From positions 1 to 45,095 of the forward strand of contig SUZS01000018.1 in assembly GCA_015059785.1 (NCBI GenBank): 45,095 nt of DNA, in the 5' to 3' direction. A program made the translations under genes and the position numbers. The notes beneath the pieces were generated by a model. That model was not told where the DNA came from. It did not search any database and worked only from the letters and a program-made list of their open reading frames with translations. Below are positions 17,862 to 26,218 of the stretch, in pieces. The DNA is from Rikenellaceae bacterium (GTDB taxonomy: Bacteria; Bacteroidota; Bacteroidia; Bacteroidales; Rikenellaceae). Each line of letters starts with the position of its first letter. Position 1 is the first letter of the stretch.

Positions 17862-17879
17862 ATAGAACAGACCTTGACT

Positions 17880-18854
17880 ATGAACTTTTACATCAAAAAA
17901 GCGGCAACCAGCTGTTTCGAGCCGATAACCATAGAGGCATTGGACAAGAGAGAGGGTCTCTATTCTATCACAACGCCCGCATACAGTGCCTACTGCATAC
18001 AGATGATAGAGCCAAACGATAGTCTTGAGCAGAGAATTCTGTATATGGCAGAGCACCCTGTTCCAAATGCTGATAAGTACCCTAATACATCATTCTCGCT
18101 ACCGTTGGCAGCTGTGTATGACGAAAATAAGAGGCTCTTCGGCTATATGCAACCAAAGGCTTTTCCGAGGAGCATTAGCTTAACTACTCTTACTACATAT
18201 CAGCGCAAGCCTTTGGCTCAGATGAAGCGATATGCAGACAAAACCGAGTGGCACGACAAGTTTGAGAGAGACGAGAAGGGTATGAAAAACCGACTCAAGC
18301 TGCTCTATAACATCGCTAAAGCCCTGCACGCACTACCAGCACACTATGTTCCTGCACACATCTCACCAGAGGATATCCTTATCACAGCCACTGGAAAGGT
18401 TACACTTGCAAACCTAATTTGGTCTGAAGTAAGTCAGGGCGAGAAGCTACTCTTTGCAGCTTGCAATGTCAACCAAGATTATCTATCTGTAGAGGGCAAG
18501 CGTTGCTTGGCCTCAAAGAGTCCAATGACCCAGAGCGCAGCTCTATTTGCCTATGCCGTAATATTCTATCAGGTGCTTACTGGCACACACCCTTATAGTG
18601 GTACAATACTTAGCGAGCCATATAGTCAGTGTGTAGAGATTGGTCAGTGTATAGACAACAACCTCTTTGCCTTTGGCGAGAAGAGTGAGTACATCTCATT
18701 CCCAGAGAACTTTAACCTACACAGCACATTCCGCACGCTCGACCCAAAGATTCAGTCGCTCTTTAAGCGAGCTTTCAGCTCAGAAGTATCTTCTCGCCCA
18801 ACATTAGATGAGTGGGGCAAGACACTATACGAGTCTATTGCAGCAATGAATTAG
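17880..18854 (+). CDS. pseudokinase paralogous to the downstream Ser/Thr kinase
   Basis: 324 residues from the ATG at 17880; an in-frame TTG lies six bases earlier. It aligns throughout with the kinase domain of the next gene, sharing YQRKPL, TEWHDKFE, YQVLTGTHPYSGT and RPTLDEWGKT. Yet each catalytic element is gone: no glycine loop, the ATP lysine is Gln41 (YCIQMIE versus YCIKIYF), the catalytic loop reads AHISPED instead of VDLKPEN, and the metal-binding DTD is NLI. It therefore probably keeps the kinase fold without phosphotransfer. Known kinase/pseudokinase pairs work by dimerisation and allosteric control, which suggests regulation of its neighbour. It has no membrane segment, lies 94 bases after the PP2C gene and 34 before the kinase gene. 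Confidence 0.88.
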   Translation: MNFYIKKAATSCFEPITIEALDKREGLYSITTPAYSAYCIQMIEPNDSLEQRILYMAEHPVPNADKYPNTSFSLPLAAVYDENKRLFGYMQPKAFPRSISLTTLTTYQRKPLAQMKRYADKTEWHDKFERDEKGMKNRLKLLYNIAKALHALPAHYVPAHISPEDILITATGKVTLANLIWSEVSQGEKLLFAACNVNQDYLSVEGKRCLASKSPMTQSAALFAYAVIFYQVLTGTHPYSGTILSEPYSQCVEIGQCIDNNLFAFGEKSEYISFPENFNLHSTFRTLDPKIQSLFKRAFSSEVSSRPTLDEWGKTLYESIAAMN

Positions 18855-18888
18855 TAACAACCCAAAAAAATTGCAAAAATAAAAGCAG

Positions 18889-21438
18889 ATGAAAATATAT
18901 ATCCAAACATCCCCTGGTGGTAACTTAGAGCAGATTGCTATTGATGACACCCCACTTGGTAAAGGTGGTCAGGGTGCTGTGCATAAAATCATCACAGCAG
19001 CTTACAAGGCCGACTACTGTATCAAAATCTATTTCAAGACGACCGACGAGGTGTATAAGAAGATTAAGTACATGGTCGCCCACCAGCCAAAGGATACAAA
19101 GAATAACCCCGACTTCCGCATCTGTTGGCCTACAGCGATAGCATACGACGCCAACAAGAAGTTTATCGGCTATATGATGCCCCTTGCCTTTGCTAAGGGT
19201 CACGACCTTACAATTCTCTCTGTATATCAGCGTAAGCCTTTGTCTAAGATTAAGAAGTACAAGGAGCTGACAGAGTGGCACGACAAGTTTGAGCTTGACA
19301 CCGAAATTGGTATCATAAACCGAATCAAGATGCTCAAGAATGTGGCTACTGCGCTGCACAGAATTCACGAGACGGGCCGTTATGTAATCGTAGACCTTAA
19401 GCCAGAGAATATTGACGCAACGGGAACGGGTAAGATATCTATTATGGATACCGACTCCATCCAGATATCTGAGGGCGGAAAAATACTCCACCCCGCGACA
19501 GCATATACTCCAGACTATTTTGCACCTGAGGGAGCAGCTCTCAAAGCGAAAGACAAGCCTTACACCGTAGAGTGCGACCTATTCTCTGCCGCAGTATGCT
19601 TCTACCAGATTCTTACTGGTACACACCCATACGCAGGCACAGTGCTCCGCGCGCCTTATGACCAGTGTACAGAGGTATCACAGTGTATTGCCGAGGGTCT
19701 GTTTGCATATGGCGAGAAGTCTAAATACATCTCATTCCCAACAGGACTGAACCTTCAGCAGAACTTCAATAACCTACCTCCAGTAATTCAGGAGCTCTTT
19801 AAGCGCGCCTTTGGCAGCAAAAAGGAGGATCGTCCTACAATGGAGGAGTGGGGTCGCACCTTCTTCGGAGTGGTAACAGCGGGCGTTACGGTCAAGGCTT
19901 CGGATGTCAAGCGCGCAGAGACTACCCCATTTACAATTTCAGATATATCATTTAGCGATGAGGATAAGAGCGGCAATGTAATTCGCGCTCGCGGCAGCAA
20001 GCTCTACACCGATGTTACATACCTCTGTCCGACTGTGACATTCAAGGTAGACAAGCCTGTTGGTAGGGTCAATCTGCGCTATAGAATCATCAACCCTAAG
20101 GGTGAAGAGGTTACATCGGCCAACACCTCTGGCTCTATTAATGCCAACGCTAAGGGTAGCCACAAACAAGAGATTGGCGGTTGGGGTAACGAGAAAAAGA
20201 CGGCATATAAGGTTCCGGGTGAGTATCATATTGAGATATACTACCAGAATAAGTGTATCTACAAGAGCACATTTACCATCTACCCGCTCGGCTCAAAAGG
20301 CAGCACAGCGACAACGACGACAACGACAAGTTCTACAGCTGCACCTTTTTCAATCTCAAATGCCTCATTCCTCTCGACCAATAAGGCGTTTGACATTATG
20401 ACACCTGCGGGAAATACACTCTATACAAACATTCTCTATCTCAATGCAAAGATAGTTGGCTTTGCTACAAAACCGTTCTCTACAGACCAGATATTTATCC
20501 GCATCACAGACCCTAATGGCAAAGTTGTCACTAATAGTCAAAAATCCTCAAAGTCAGGATTTTACCAAACAAGCATAACATTAAATCAGGGAGGTAATTT
20601 TACCATAACTCTTGGTGGATATGGTAATGACAATGGCACTCTGTATAGTGTTGCGGGACGATACACGTACGAGATTTACTATCAGGACACCCGTCTCTAC
20701 TCAGCCAGCGTACATATCTACGAGAAGAAGAGTAGCACAGCTCCAACATCAACACCAACACCAAAGCCAAGACCAACCTCTACAGGTGGCAGCAGTTGGG
20801 GCAGTGGCAGCAGAAAGCGCGAAGGACTATGGTCAAAGCTAAACCACGCCGTTGCCTCTATAGGCGACTGGATTGAGGATCGCGAGGATACTATCAGCGA
20901 CGGTAGCATATGGATGATAATATTTGCTATTATCGGCGGTCTGGGACTTCTTGCGGGTGCAATCAGCACAGGTAGCTGGTTCTGGGGTATTGTCGTTTGC
21001 GTAGTTGGATATGGTATTGGTGTATATGTTGTTGCTATCGGAGGTGTTGTATTTGGTTGGATTGCAGGCATTTTGGCAAAGTTTGCACGATACATATTCT
21101 ACAACATCTACACTCTACTTGCTACCCTTGCAGTTGTTGCAGGAACTATCTTCTATCAGGATATTATAGACTTTGTAGATGGCTACAGAGGGTATACTCC
21201 AAAGAGTGTAAAGACAGCCACACAGCCACAGCAGACCACCACAACAACTTATATCTGCATCTCTCAAGATGTGCTCAACATTCGCAGTGCGCCTAACACC
21301 TATTCAGACAATGTTATTGGCTCAATTATTCCACAGCAGAGCATTGAGGTGATTAGCATCAACAATGGTTGGGCAAAGGTTATATACCGGGACCAGGTTG
21401 CCTATGCAAGTGCTAAGTATCTTAAGCCACTAAAGTAG
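18889..21438 (+). CDS. membrane Ser/Thr kinase with two Ig-like repeats and SH3b domain
   Basis: An 849-residue protein. The kinase domain (about 18-330) is complete: glycine loop GKGGQGAV at 24-31, Lys46 (CIKIYF), catalytic Asp169 in VDLKPEN, and DTD at 187-189 in place of DFG. Two related beta-sandwich repeats follow (about 346-466 and 486-612), both starting PF(T/S)IS and containing KLYT/LYTN and EIYYQ. A Thr-rich linker separates them. A Ser/Pro-rich linker (about 613-645) leads to hydrophobic segments at about 674-693, 697-727 and 738-757, then an SH3b domain (about 785-849: LNIRSAPNTYSDNVIG, GWAKV). With the kinase inside, an odd number of helices would place SH3b outside, where it could sense peptidoglycan; topology is uncertain. 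It would phosphorylate Ser/Thr in opposition to the PP2C enzyme. Confidence 0.92.
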   Translation: MKIYIQTSPGGNLEQIAIDDTPLGKGGQGAVHKIITAAYKADYCIKIYFKTTDEVYKKIKYMVAHQPKDTKNNPDFRICWPTAIAYDANKKFIGYMMPLAFAKGHDLTILSVYQRKPLSKIKKYKELTEWHDKFELDTEIGIINRIKMLKNVATALHRIHETGRYVIVDLKPENIDATGTGKISIMDTDSIQISEGGKILHPATAYTPDYFAPEGAALKAKDKPYTVECDLFSAAVCFYQILTGTHPYAGTVLRAPYDQCTEVSQCIAEGLFAYGEKSKYISFPTGLNLQQNFNNLPPVIQELFKRAFGSKKEDRPTMEEWGRTFFGVVTAGVTVKASDVKRAETTPFTISDISFSDEDKSGNVIRARGSKLYTDVTYLCPTVTFKVDKPVGRVNLRYRIINPKGEEVTSANTSGSINANAKGSHKQEIGGWGNEKKTAYKVPGEYHIEIYYQNKCIYKSTFTIYPLGSKGSTATTTTTTSSTAAPFSISNASFLSTNKAFDIMTPAGNTLYTNILYLNAKIVGFATKPFSTDQIFIRITDPNGKVVTNSQKSSKSGFYQTSITLNQGGNFTITLGGYGNDNGTLYSVAGRYTYEIYYQDTRLYSASVHIYEKKSSTAPTSTPTPKPRPTSTGGSSWGSGSRKREGLWSKLNHAVASIGDWIEDREDTISDGSIWMIIFAIIGGLGLLAGAISTGSWFWGIVVCVVGYGIGVYVVAIGGVVFGWIAGILAKFARYIFYNIYTLLATLAVVAGTIFYQDIIDFVDGYRGYTPKSVKTATQPQQTTTTTYICISQDVLNIRSAPNTYSDNVIGSIIPQQSIEVISINNGWAKVIYRDQVAYASAKYLKPLK

Positions 21439-21457
21439 TCTACCGACTTATAATATT

Positions 21458-21489
21458 TCAACCCCGAAGGCATAAACTTTCGGGGTTGA
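21458..21489 (+). terminator. intrinsic terminator after the kinase gene
   Basis: TCAACCCCGAA pairs with TTCGGGGTTGA (11 bp, 10-base loop), followed by an A/T-rich stretch (TTATTTATGG). It ends the vWA/PP2C/kinase cluster. Confidence 0.8.
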
Positions 21490-21511
21490 TTATTTATGGA
21501 GCAAAACTTGT

Positions 21512-21542
21512 TTTGAAAATTGGCAAAGTTTCACTACATTTG
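21512..21542 (+). promoter_or_regulatory. perfect consensus promoter adjoining an ATG
   Basis: TTTG at 21512-21515, exactly 19 bases, then TACATTTG at 21535-21542. The first ATG of the following gene starts at 21547, four bases after the box. With transcription starting a few bases past the box, the message would have essentially no leader. Confidence 0.85.
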
Positions 21543-21546
21543 TCGT

Positions 21547-22506
21547 ATGATAGAGCGAATATTTTCAATCTCTACTCAAGAGCAGTTTGAGTCCGTAGCG
21601 TTGGATGTGTTCCGTTTTCAGGCGGAGCACTGCGCCGTTTATGCTGAGTACCTAAGGCTTATCGGTGTAAATCCCGCATCTGTTACTCGCATTGAGGATA
21701 TACCGATGCTACCTATTGAGCTATTTAAGAGCCACGACATCTACTCTGCTGACACTCCTCCACAGATTGTTTTTACATCAAGCGCCACTACGGGTATGAG
21801 TGTCTCGCGACATATGGTTGCCGACCTTACCATTTACGAGCGCGACTTTACGGAGAGTTTTCGCCTCTTCTATGGCGATATTGAGCAGTGGAGCGTCTAT
21901 GGACTTCTACCAAACTATTTGGAGCGCACCGGCTCGTCTCTTGTCTATATGGTCGATACTCTTATTCGCAAGGCTGGCGGCGGAGGATTCTATCTGCACG
22001 ACTACGAAAAACTCCTTGCCGATATGGCGGCAGACGATCGACCAAAAATTCTCATTGGCGTGACCTATGCCCTGCTGGACCTTGCCGAGCAGTATGCGCC
22101 CAAGCTCAATAACACCGTTGTTATGGAGACGGGTGGTATGAAGGGACGCCGCAAGGAGATGTCAAAAGAGGAGCTACACGCTGTGCTATGCAGTGCCTTT
22201 GGCGTGGAGCTAATACACTCGGAGTACGGTATGGCTGAGCTGATGTCGCAGGGCTACTCTACTGGCGAGGGACTTTTTGCCTCTCCACCGTGGATGAGAG
22301 TAGTTGTAAGGGATATAAACGACCCCTTTACCCACCTTGATGCGGGGCGCAGAGGGGCTATAGATATTATTGATTTAGCAAATCTCTACTCCTGTTCATT
22401 TATCGCTACGCAGGATGTGGGTGTGGCATTTGCCGACAACACCTTCCGCATTGAGGGCAGAGTGACGGATGCTGATATAAGAGGTTGTAATTTACTTGTG
22501 CAATGA
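21547..22506 (+). CDS. LuxE-like acyl-protein synthetase / acyltransferase
   Basis: 319 residues from ATG 21547. The frame runs a further 27 bases upstream, but that would cross the -7 box. The protein belongs to the LuxE/phenylacetate-CoA-ligase-like adenylate-forming group: an ATP-binding P-loop-type motif TSSATTGMSVSRH, the middle region VMETGGMKGRRKEMS, and SEYGMAELMSQGY, matching the conserved YGMTE-like signature of LuxE. LuxE activates fatty acids as acyl-AMP and passes them to a protein thiol. Its coupling to LicD and a glycosyltransferase suggests activation of an acid used to decorate a surface glycan or lipid. The stop overlaps the licD start by four bases. Confidence 0.85.
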   Translation: MIERIFSISTQEQFESVALDVFRFQAEHCAVYAEYLRLIGVNPASVTRIEDIPMLPIELFKSHDIYSADTPPQIVFTSSATTGMSVSRHMVADLTIYERDFTESFRLFYGDIEQWSVYGLLPNYLERTGSSLVYMVDTLIRKAGGGGFYLHDYEKLLADMAADDRPKILIGVTYALLDLAEQYAPKLNNTVVMETGGMKGRRKEMSKEELHAVLCSAFGVELIHSEYGMAELMSQGYSTGEGLFASPPWMRVVVRDINDPFTHLDAGRRGAIDIIDLANLYSCSFIATQDVGVAFADNTFRIEGRVTDADIRGCNLLVQ

Positions 22507-23342
22507 GATACGACGATAACGATTTAAGGCAGCTACATACGATGCTCTACCAGATACTGGCAGAGATAGACCGCGTATGCAAGAAGCACAACATCCCATA
22601 CTTTATTCAGGGAGGCAGTGCTATCGGTGCATTCTATAACAAGGGCATTGTCCCGTGGGATGACGATGTAGATGTGGGTATGACCCGCGAGAACTACAAC
22701 CGCTTTTTGGAGGTCGCCCCTGCGGAGCTTGGCGCGGAGTACTTCCTTGAGTGGTTTGGCACAGAAAATAACACCCCCTTCTACTTTGCAAAGGTAAAGC
22801 GCAATAACACTCTCTTTGTAGAGCATATCTGGAAGGATATGGATATCCACCATGGCGTGTTTGTAGATATTTTTCCCTATGACCGCATACCAGACAACAA
22901 GAGCCTTGAGAAGTGGCATCGCTTTCGTGCTAAGTTCTGGATTAACTGCTTTATGGGCAAGCAGATATGGCTCTGGAAGCACTGTGGAGTGTGTCAGATA
23001 GATACTCCACTACCAAAGTCGTGGATAAGCTGCGCCGCAATACGCACAGTCTGCACCCTACTCTCGCGCAAGGCTATATACAACAAGATGTGCCGCGTAC
23101 TTGGCAGATATAACAACACCGAGACCGAGTATATAAACATTGTCCGTATGCCTAAGGACCAGATTCGCCGCCGCTATGCCGAGAATCCGGTGCTTATGGA
23201 GTTTGGCGGTATGATGATACCCGTGCCAGATAATGTGGAGGAGTACCTGCGCCACCACTACCCTAACCTGCGCCCAGTACTGCCTGTAGAGGAGCAGGTA
23301 AACCACGCGCCTTACAAACTAAACTTTGACACCACAAAATGA
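22503..23342 (+). CDS. LicD-family phosphotransferase
   Basis: A 279-residue LicD protein. Family hallmarks are LYQILAEIDRVCKKHNIPYF, GSAIGAFYNKGIVPWDDDVD and VFVDIFPYDRIP. LicD enzymes have a nucleotidyltransferase fold and transfer phosphocholine or a related phospho-substituent from a CDP-activated donor to cell-surface glycans; the DDDVD acids bind the metal. No CDP-choline pathway genes are visible nearby, so the donor is unknown. Four-base overlaps with both neighbours indicate translational coupling. Confidence 0.92.
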   Translation: MRYDDNDLRQLHTMLYQILAEIDRVCKKHNIPYFIQGGSAIGAFYNKGIVPWDDDVDVGMTRENYNRFLEVAPAELGAEYFLEWFGTENNTPFYFAKVKRNNTLFVEHIWKDMDIHHGVFVDIFPYDRIPDNKSLEKWHRFRAKFWINCFMGKQIWLWKHCGVCQIDTPLPKSWISCAAIRTVCTLLSRKAIYNKMCRVLGRYNNTETEYINIVRMPKDQIRRRYAENPVLMEFGGMMIPVPDNVEEYLRHHYPNLRPVLPVEEQVNHAPYKLNFDTTK

Positions 23343-24394
23343 AGCGACTCTCAATAATTGTTCCCACATACAATATGGAGCAGCTACTGCCCGCCTGCCT
23401 TGACTCAGTTGTAGGTAGCAGCGTAGCCTCTGCTCTTGAGGTTGTTGTGGTAAACGACGGCAGCAAGGACTCTTCTCTTGCCATTGCAAGGGAGTATGAG
23501 GCGAAGTATCCAACGATTGTTCGCGTTATAGATAAGCCTAATGGCAACTACGGCTCTACGATAAATGCCGCACTGCCAACACTGCAGGGCGAGTATGTGC
23601 GCATTCTTGATGCGGACGACAGCTACGACACCGCTGCCCTTGAGCCATACATAGAGTACCTACAGCAGGTTAGCGGAACAGATATGGTCGTAGGACCATA
23701 CATAGAGCTGTCGCAGAGCGGCACTCGCAGAGTTGAGTATGACCTATACAGCGGCAAGAATTTTGGCTATGGACAGCCATACGATGCCGAGCGGGTATTT
23801 GAGCGCGGGGTGATTCCATTCTTTATGATGCACTCTGTGGCCTACCGCACAGCGCTACTGCAGAGAGTAGGCTACCACCAGCGCGAGGGCATCTCATACA
23901 CCGACCAGCAGTGGTGCTTCTACCCTATTTTCTACATCAAGAGCATCGCCTTTACAGATATCGCCCTCTATCGCTACAACCTTGCCCGTGAGGGTCAGAC
24001 GATGGATAGTCGCGTTCAGCTTCGCAAGATTACCGAGCTCGCGACAGTGGTTACAGATATGGCGCAGTATTTAGATAACTACGGAAATGAGCTGACCGTA
24101 GCACGACACAGCTTTCTCTCAAATGTGGTTATGCGCCGTATGCAGACCGTGTTACGCAAGTATCTGCTTGAGATGGACGACCAGAGTTTTATGACCTCCG
24201 ACTTTACACAGACCCTTGAGAGTTTTACAAACCTTGCACCACAGCCGCTGAGAGTGCCAGTAAATGGTATGCTCAAGATTGATTTGCTTAGTAAGTGGCG
24301 TAAAAACGGCTCTCGCTACTCGGACTCTGTACGCTCACTGCTTATCTCTACCGACAGATTTATGCAGCGCATATATAAACTAATTTTCAGTTAA
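23339..24394 (+). CDS. family 2 glycosyltransferase
   Basis: A 351-residue GT-A enzyme. The N-terminus is LSIIVPTYNMEQLLPACLDS, then the nucleotide-binding VVVNDGSKDSS and the metal-binding ILDADDSY. QQWCFYP lies where the catalytic base region is expected. There are no membrane helices, so it is cytoplasmic and probably works on a lipid-linked or membrane-associated acceptor. It overlaps licD by four bases and ends six bases before the uvrC ATG. Donor and acceptor sugars cannot be deduced. Confidence 0.93.
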   Translation: MKRLSIIVPTYNMEQLLPACLDSVVGSSVASALEVVVVNDGSKDSSLAIAREYEAKYPTIVRVIDKPNGNYGSTINAALPTLQGEYVRILDADDSYDTAALEPYIEYLQQVSGTDMVVGPYIELSQSGTRRVEYDLYSGKNFGYGQPYDAERVFERGVIPFFMMHSVAYRTALLQRVGYHQREGISYTDQQWCFYPIFYIKSIAFTDIALYRYNLAREGQTMDSRVQLRKITELATVVTDMAQYLDNYGNELTVARHSFLSNVVMRRMQTVLRKYLLEMDDQSFMTSDFTQTLESFTNLAPQPLRVPVNGMLKIDLLSKWRKNGSRYSDSVRSLLISTDRFMQRIYKLIFS

Positions 24395-24400
24395 TTGGCT

Positions 24401-26218
24401 ATGGAGAGTAGTACAAAACGCGAACTGAAGGAGCAGGTCTCACTACTTCCGCTCTTGCCTGGATGTTACATCTTCTCGGACAAGAGTGGCGAAATAATCT
24501 ATGTCGGCAAGGCCAAGAGCCTCAAAAAGAGGGTCAGCAGCTACTTTGTCGATAGCCGCGACCACTCGCCAAAAGTTCGCGCTATGGTGCGTCAGATTGC
24601 AAGCCTCAGATATATCATCGTAGATAGCGAGACCGACGCCCTACTACTTGAGAACTCACTGATAAAGAGCCATAAACCGCGCTACAATATACTTCTAAAG
24701 GATGACAAGTCCTACCCTTGGATAGCCCTCACACCACCACCCTTTGAGCGCGTAATATCTACCCGCCGAGTGGTTAAAGATGGCTCAAGATATTTCGGTC
24801 CCTACGCCTCAATATCGACACAAAAGGCTGTGCTTGAGTTTATTGCGGAGGTTATCCCTCTGCGCACCTGCCGACACAACCTCTCGCAGGAGATGATAGA
24901 TAGGGGCAAGTACGCCCCCTGCCTACAGTACCATATCGGCAACTGCAAAGCCCCCTGCTGTGGCAAGCAGTCTCTCACTGAGTACGCCGAATTGGTAAAC
25001 CTTACCGTCTCCATCCTCAAGGGCGACCTGCGTCCCGTAAAAAACTACCTTGAGGGCGAGATGACCCGCGCGGCGGCAGAGCTTCGCTTTGAGGCGGCAC
25101 ACCGATTTAAGATGCAGTTAGAGGCACTGGAGAAGTACCGTTCAAAGTCTGTTATTGTCAGCGCCAATATTACAGATGCAGATATCTTCTCACTCTATAT
25201 TGAGGGCGAGGAGGCGTACTGTAACTTCCTCAGGGTCAAGGGCGGAGCTATTGTTGCTGTGCAGACTCTTGCCATTGAGCCGGGCGTTGATGCTACGGAG
25301 GAGCAGATGCTTACATTGGGCATACAGCACTTTGTAGACAACATTGCGGGCGAATTGCAGCGTGAGGTTATCGTGCCTTTGCTGCCAGAGGTGGCACTCT
25401 TTGAGGGGGTTACCTTCACCATTCCGCAGAGGGGCGAGAAGCGCGAACTGCTTGCCTTCTCACAGCGGACAGCAAGGCTCTACCGCGCCGAGCTGATGAA
25501 AAATATGGAGATAAAGAACCCAGAGCGACACGCCGACCGTATTATGGAGGCTATGCAGCGTGAGTTGCGCCTTGACCGTCAGCCACGACATATAGAGTGC
25601 TTTGATAACTCCAACACGCAGGGAACTAACCCTGTCGCCTCGTGCGTAGTCTTCCGCAACGGCAAGCCATCTAAGCGCGAGTATCGCCACTTTAACATCA
25701 AGACCGTCGTTGGTGCAGATGACTTTGCCTCTATGCGCGAGATTCTTACGCGCCGATATACCCGCCTTGTGGAGGAGGGGGCAGAGTTGCCAGACCTTAT
25801 TGTCGTTGATGGTGGTAAGGGGCAGCTGTCAAGTGCCTATGCTGTGCTGTGCGAGTTGGGTCTTGAGAGTCGTATTCCTATTGTCGGCCTTGCCAAGCGA
25901 CTTGAGGAGGTCTACTACCCTAACGACCCAATGCCATACTACCTATCGCGCACAGGCGAGCCGCTGAAGGTTATGTGCCACATCCGCGACGAGGCGCACC
26001 GCTTTGGTATTACCTTCCACCGCAGCAAGCGCAACAATGCTATGCTACGCAGCTCCCTTGAGGATATTGAGGGCGTGGGTAGCAAGAGCGTTGAGAGCCT
26101 ATTTAAGCACTTCAAGAGCCTGACAAAAATTAAGGCAGCAACTGTGGATGAACTGGCAGAGGTTGTCGGCAGAGTGAGGGCAGAGAAGATTTACAACCAT
26201 TTTCACAACGAGAAATGA
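24401..26218 (+). CDS. uvrC: UvrABC excinuclease subunit C
   Basis: 605 residues from the ATG at 24401 (an in-frame TTG lies two codons earlier). It has the N-terminal GIY-YIG nuclease (GCYIFSDKSGEIIYVGKAKSL, 3' incision), four Cys in CRHN...CLQYHIGNCKAPCCG, a UVR helical hairpin (LRFEAAHRFKMQLEALEKY), the RNase H-like 5' nuclease (ECFDNSNTQGTNPVASCVVF, DLIVVDGGKGQL) and a C-terminal helix-hairpin-helix pair (LEDIEGVGSKSVESL). It cuts on both sides of lesions presented by UvrB. Length is normal. It is cotranscribed with the surface-glycan genes and nth, whose start overlaps its stop. Confidence 0.98.
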   Translation: MESSTKRELKEQVSLLPLLPGCYIFSDKSGEIIYVGKAKSLKKRVSSYFVDSRDHSPKVRAMVRQIASLRYIIVDSETDALLLENSLIKSHKPRYNILLKDDKSYPWIALTPPPFERVISTRRVVKDGSRYFGPYASISTQKAVLEFIAEVIPLRTCRHNLSQEMIDRGKYAPCLQYHIGNCKAPCCGKQSLTEYAELVNLTVSILKGDLRPVKNYLEGEMTRAAAELRFEAAHRFKMQLEALEKYRSKSVIVSANITDADIFSLYIEGEEAYCNFLRVKGGAIVAVQTLAIEPGVDATEEQMLTLGIQHFVDNIAGELQREVIVPLLPEVALFEGVTFTIPQRGEKRELLAFSQRTARLYRAELMKNMEIKNPERHADRIMEAMQRELRLDRQPRHIECFDNSNTQGTNPVASCVVFRNGKPSKREYRHFNIKTVVGADDFASMREILTRRYTRLVEEGAELPDLIVVDGGKGQLSSAYAVLCELGLESRIPIVGLAKRLEEVYYPNDPMPYYLSRTGEPLKVMCHIRDEAHRFGITFHRSKRNNAMLRSSLEDIEGVGSKSVESLFKHFKSLTKIKAATVDELAEVVGRVRAEKIYNHFHNEK

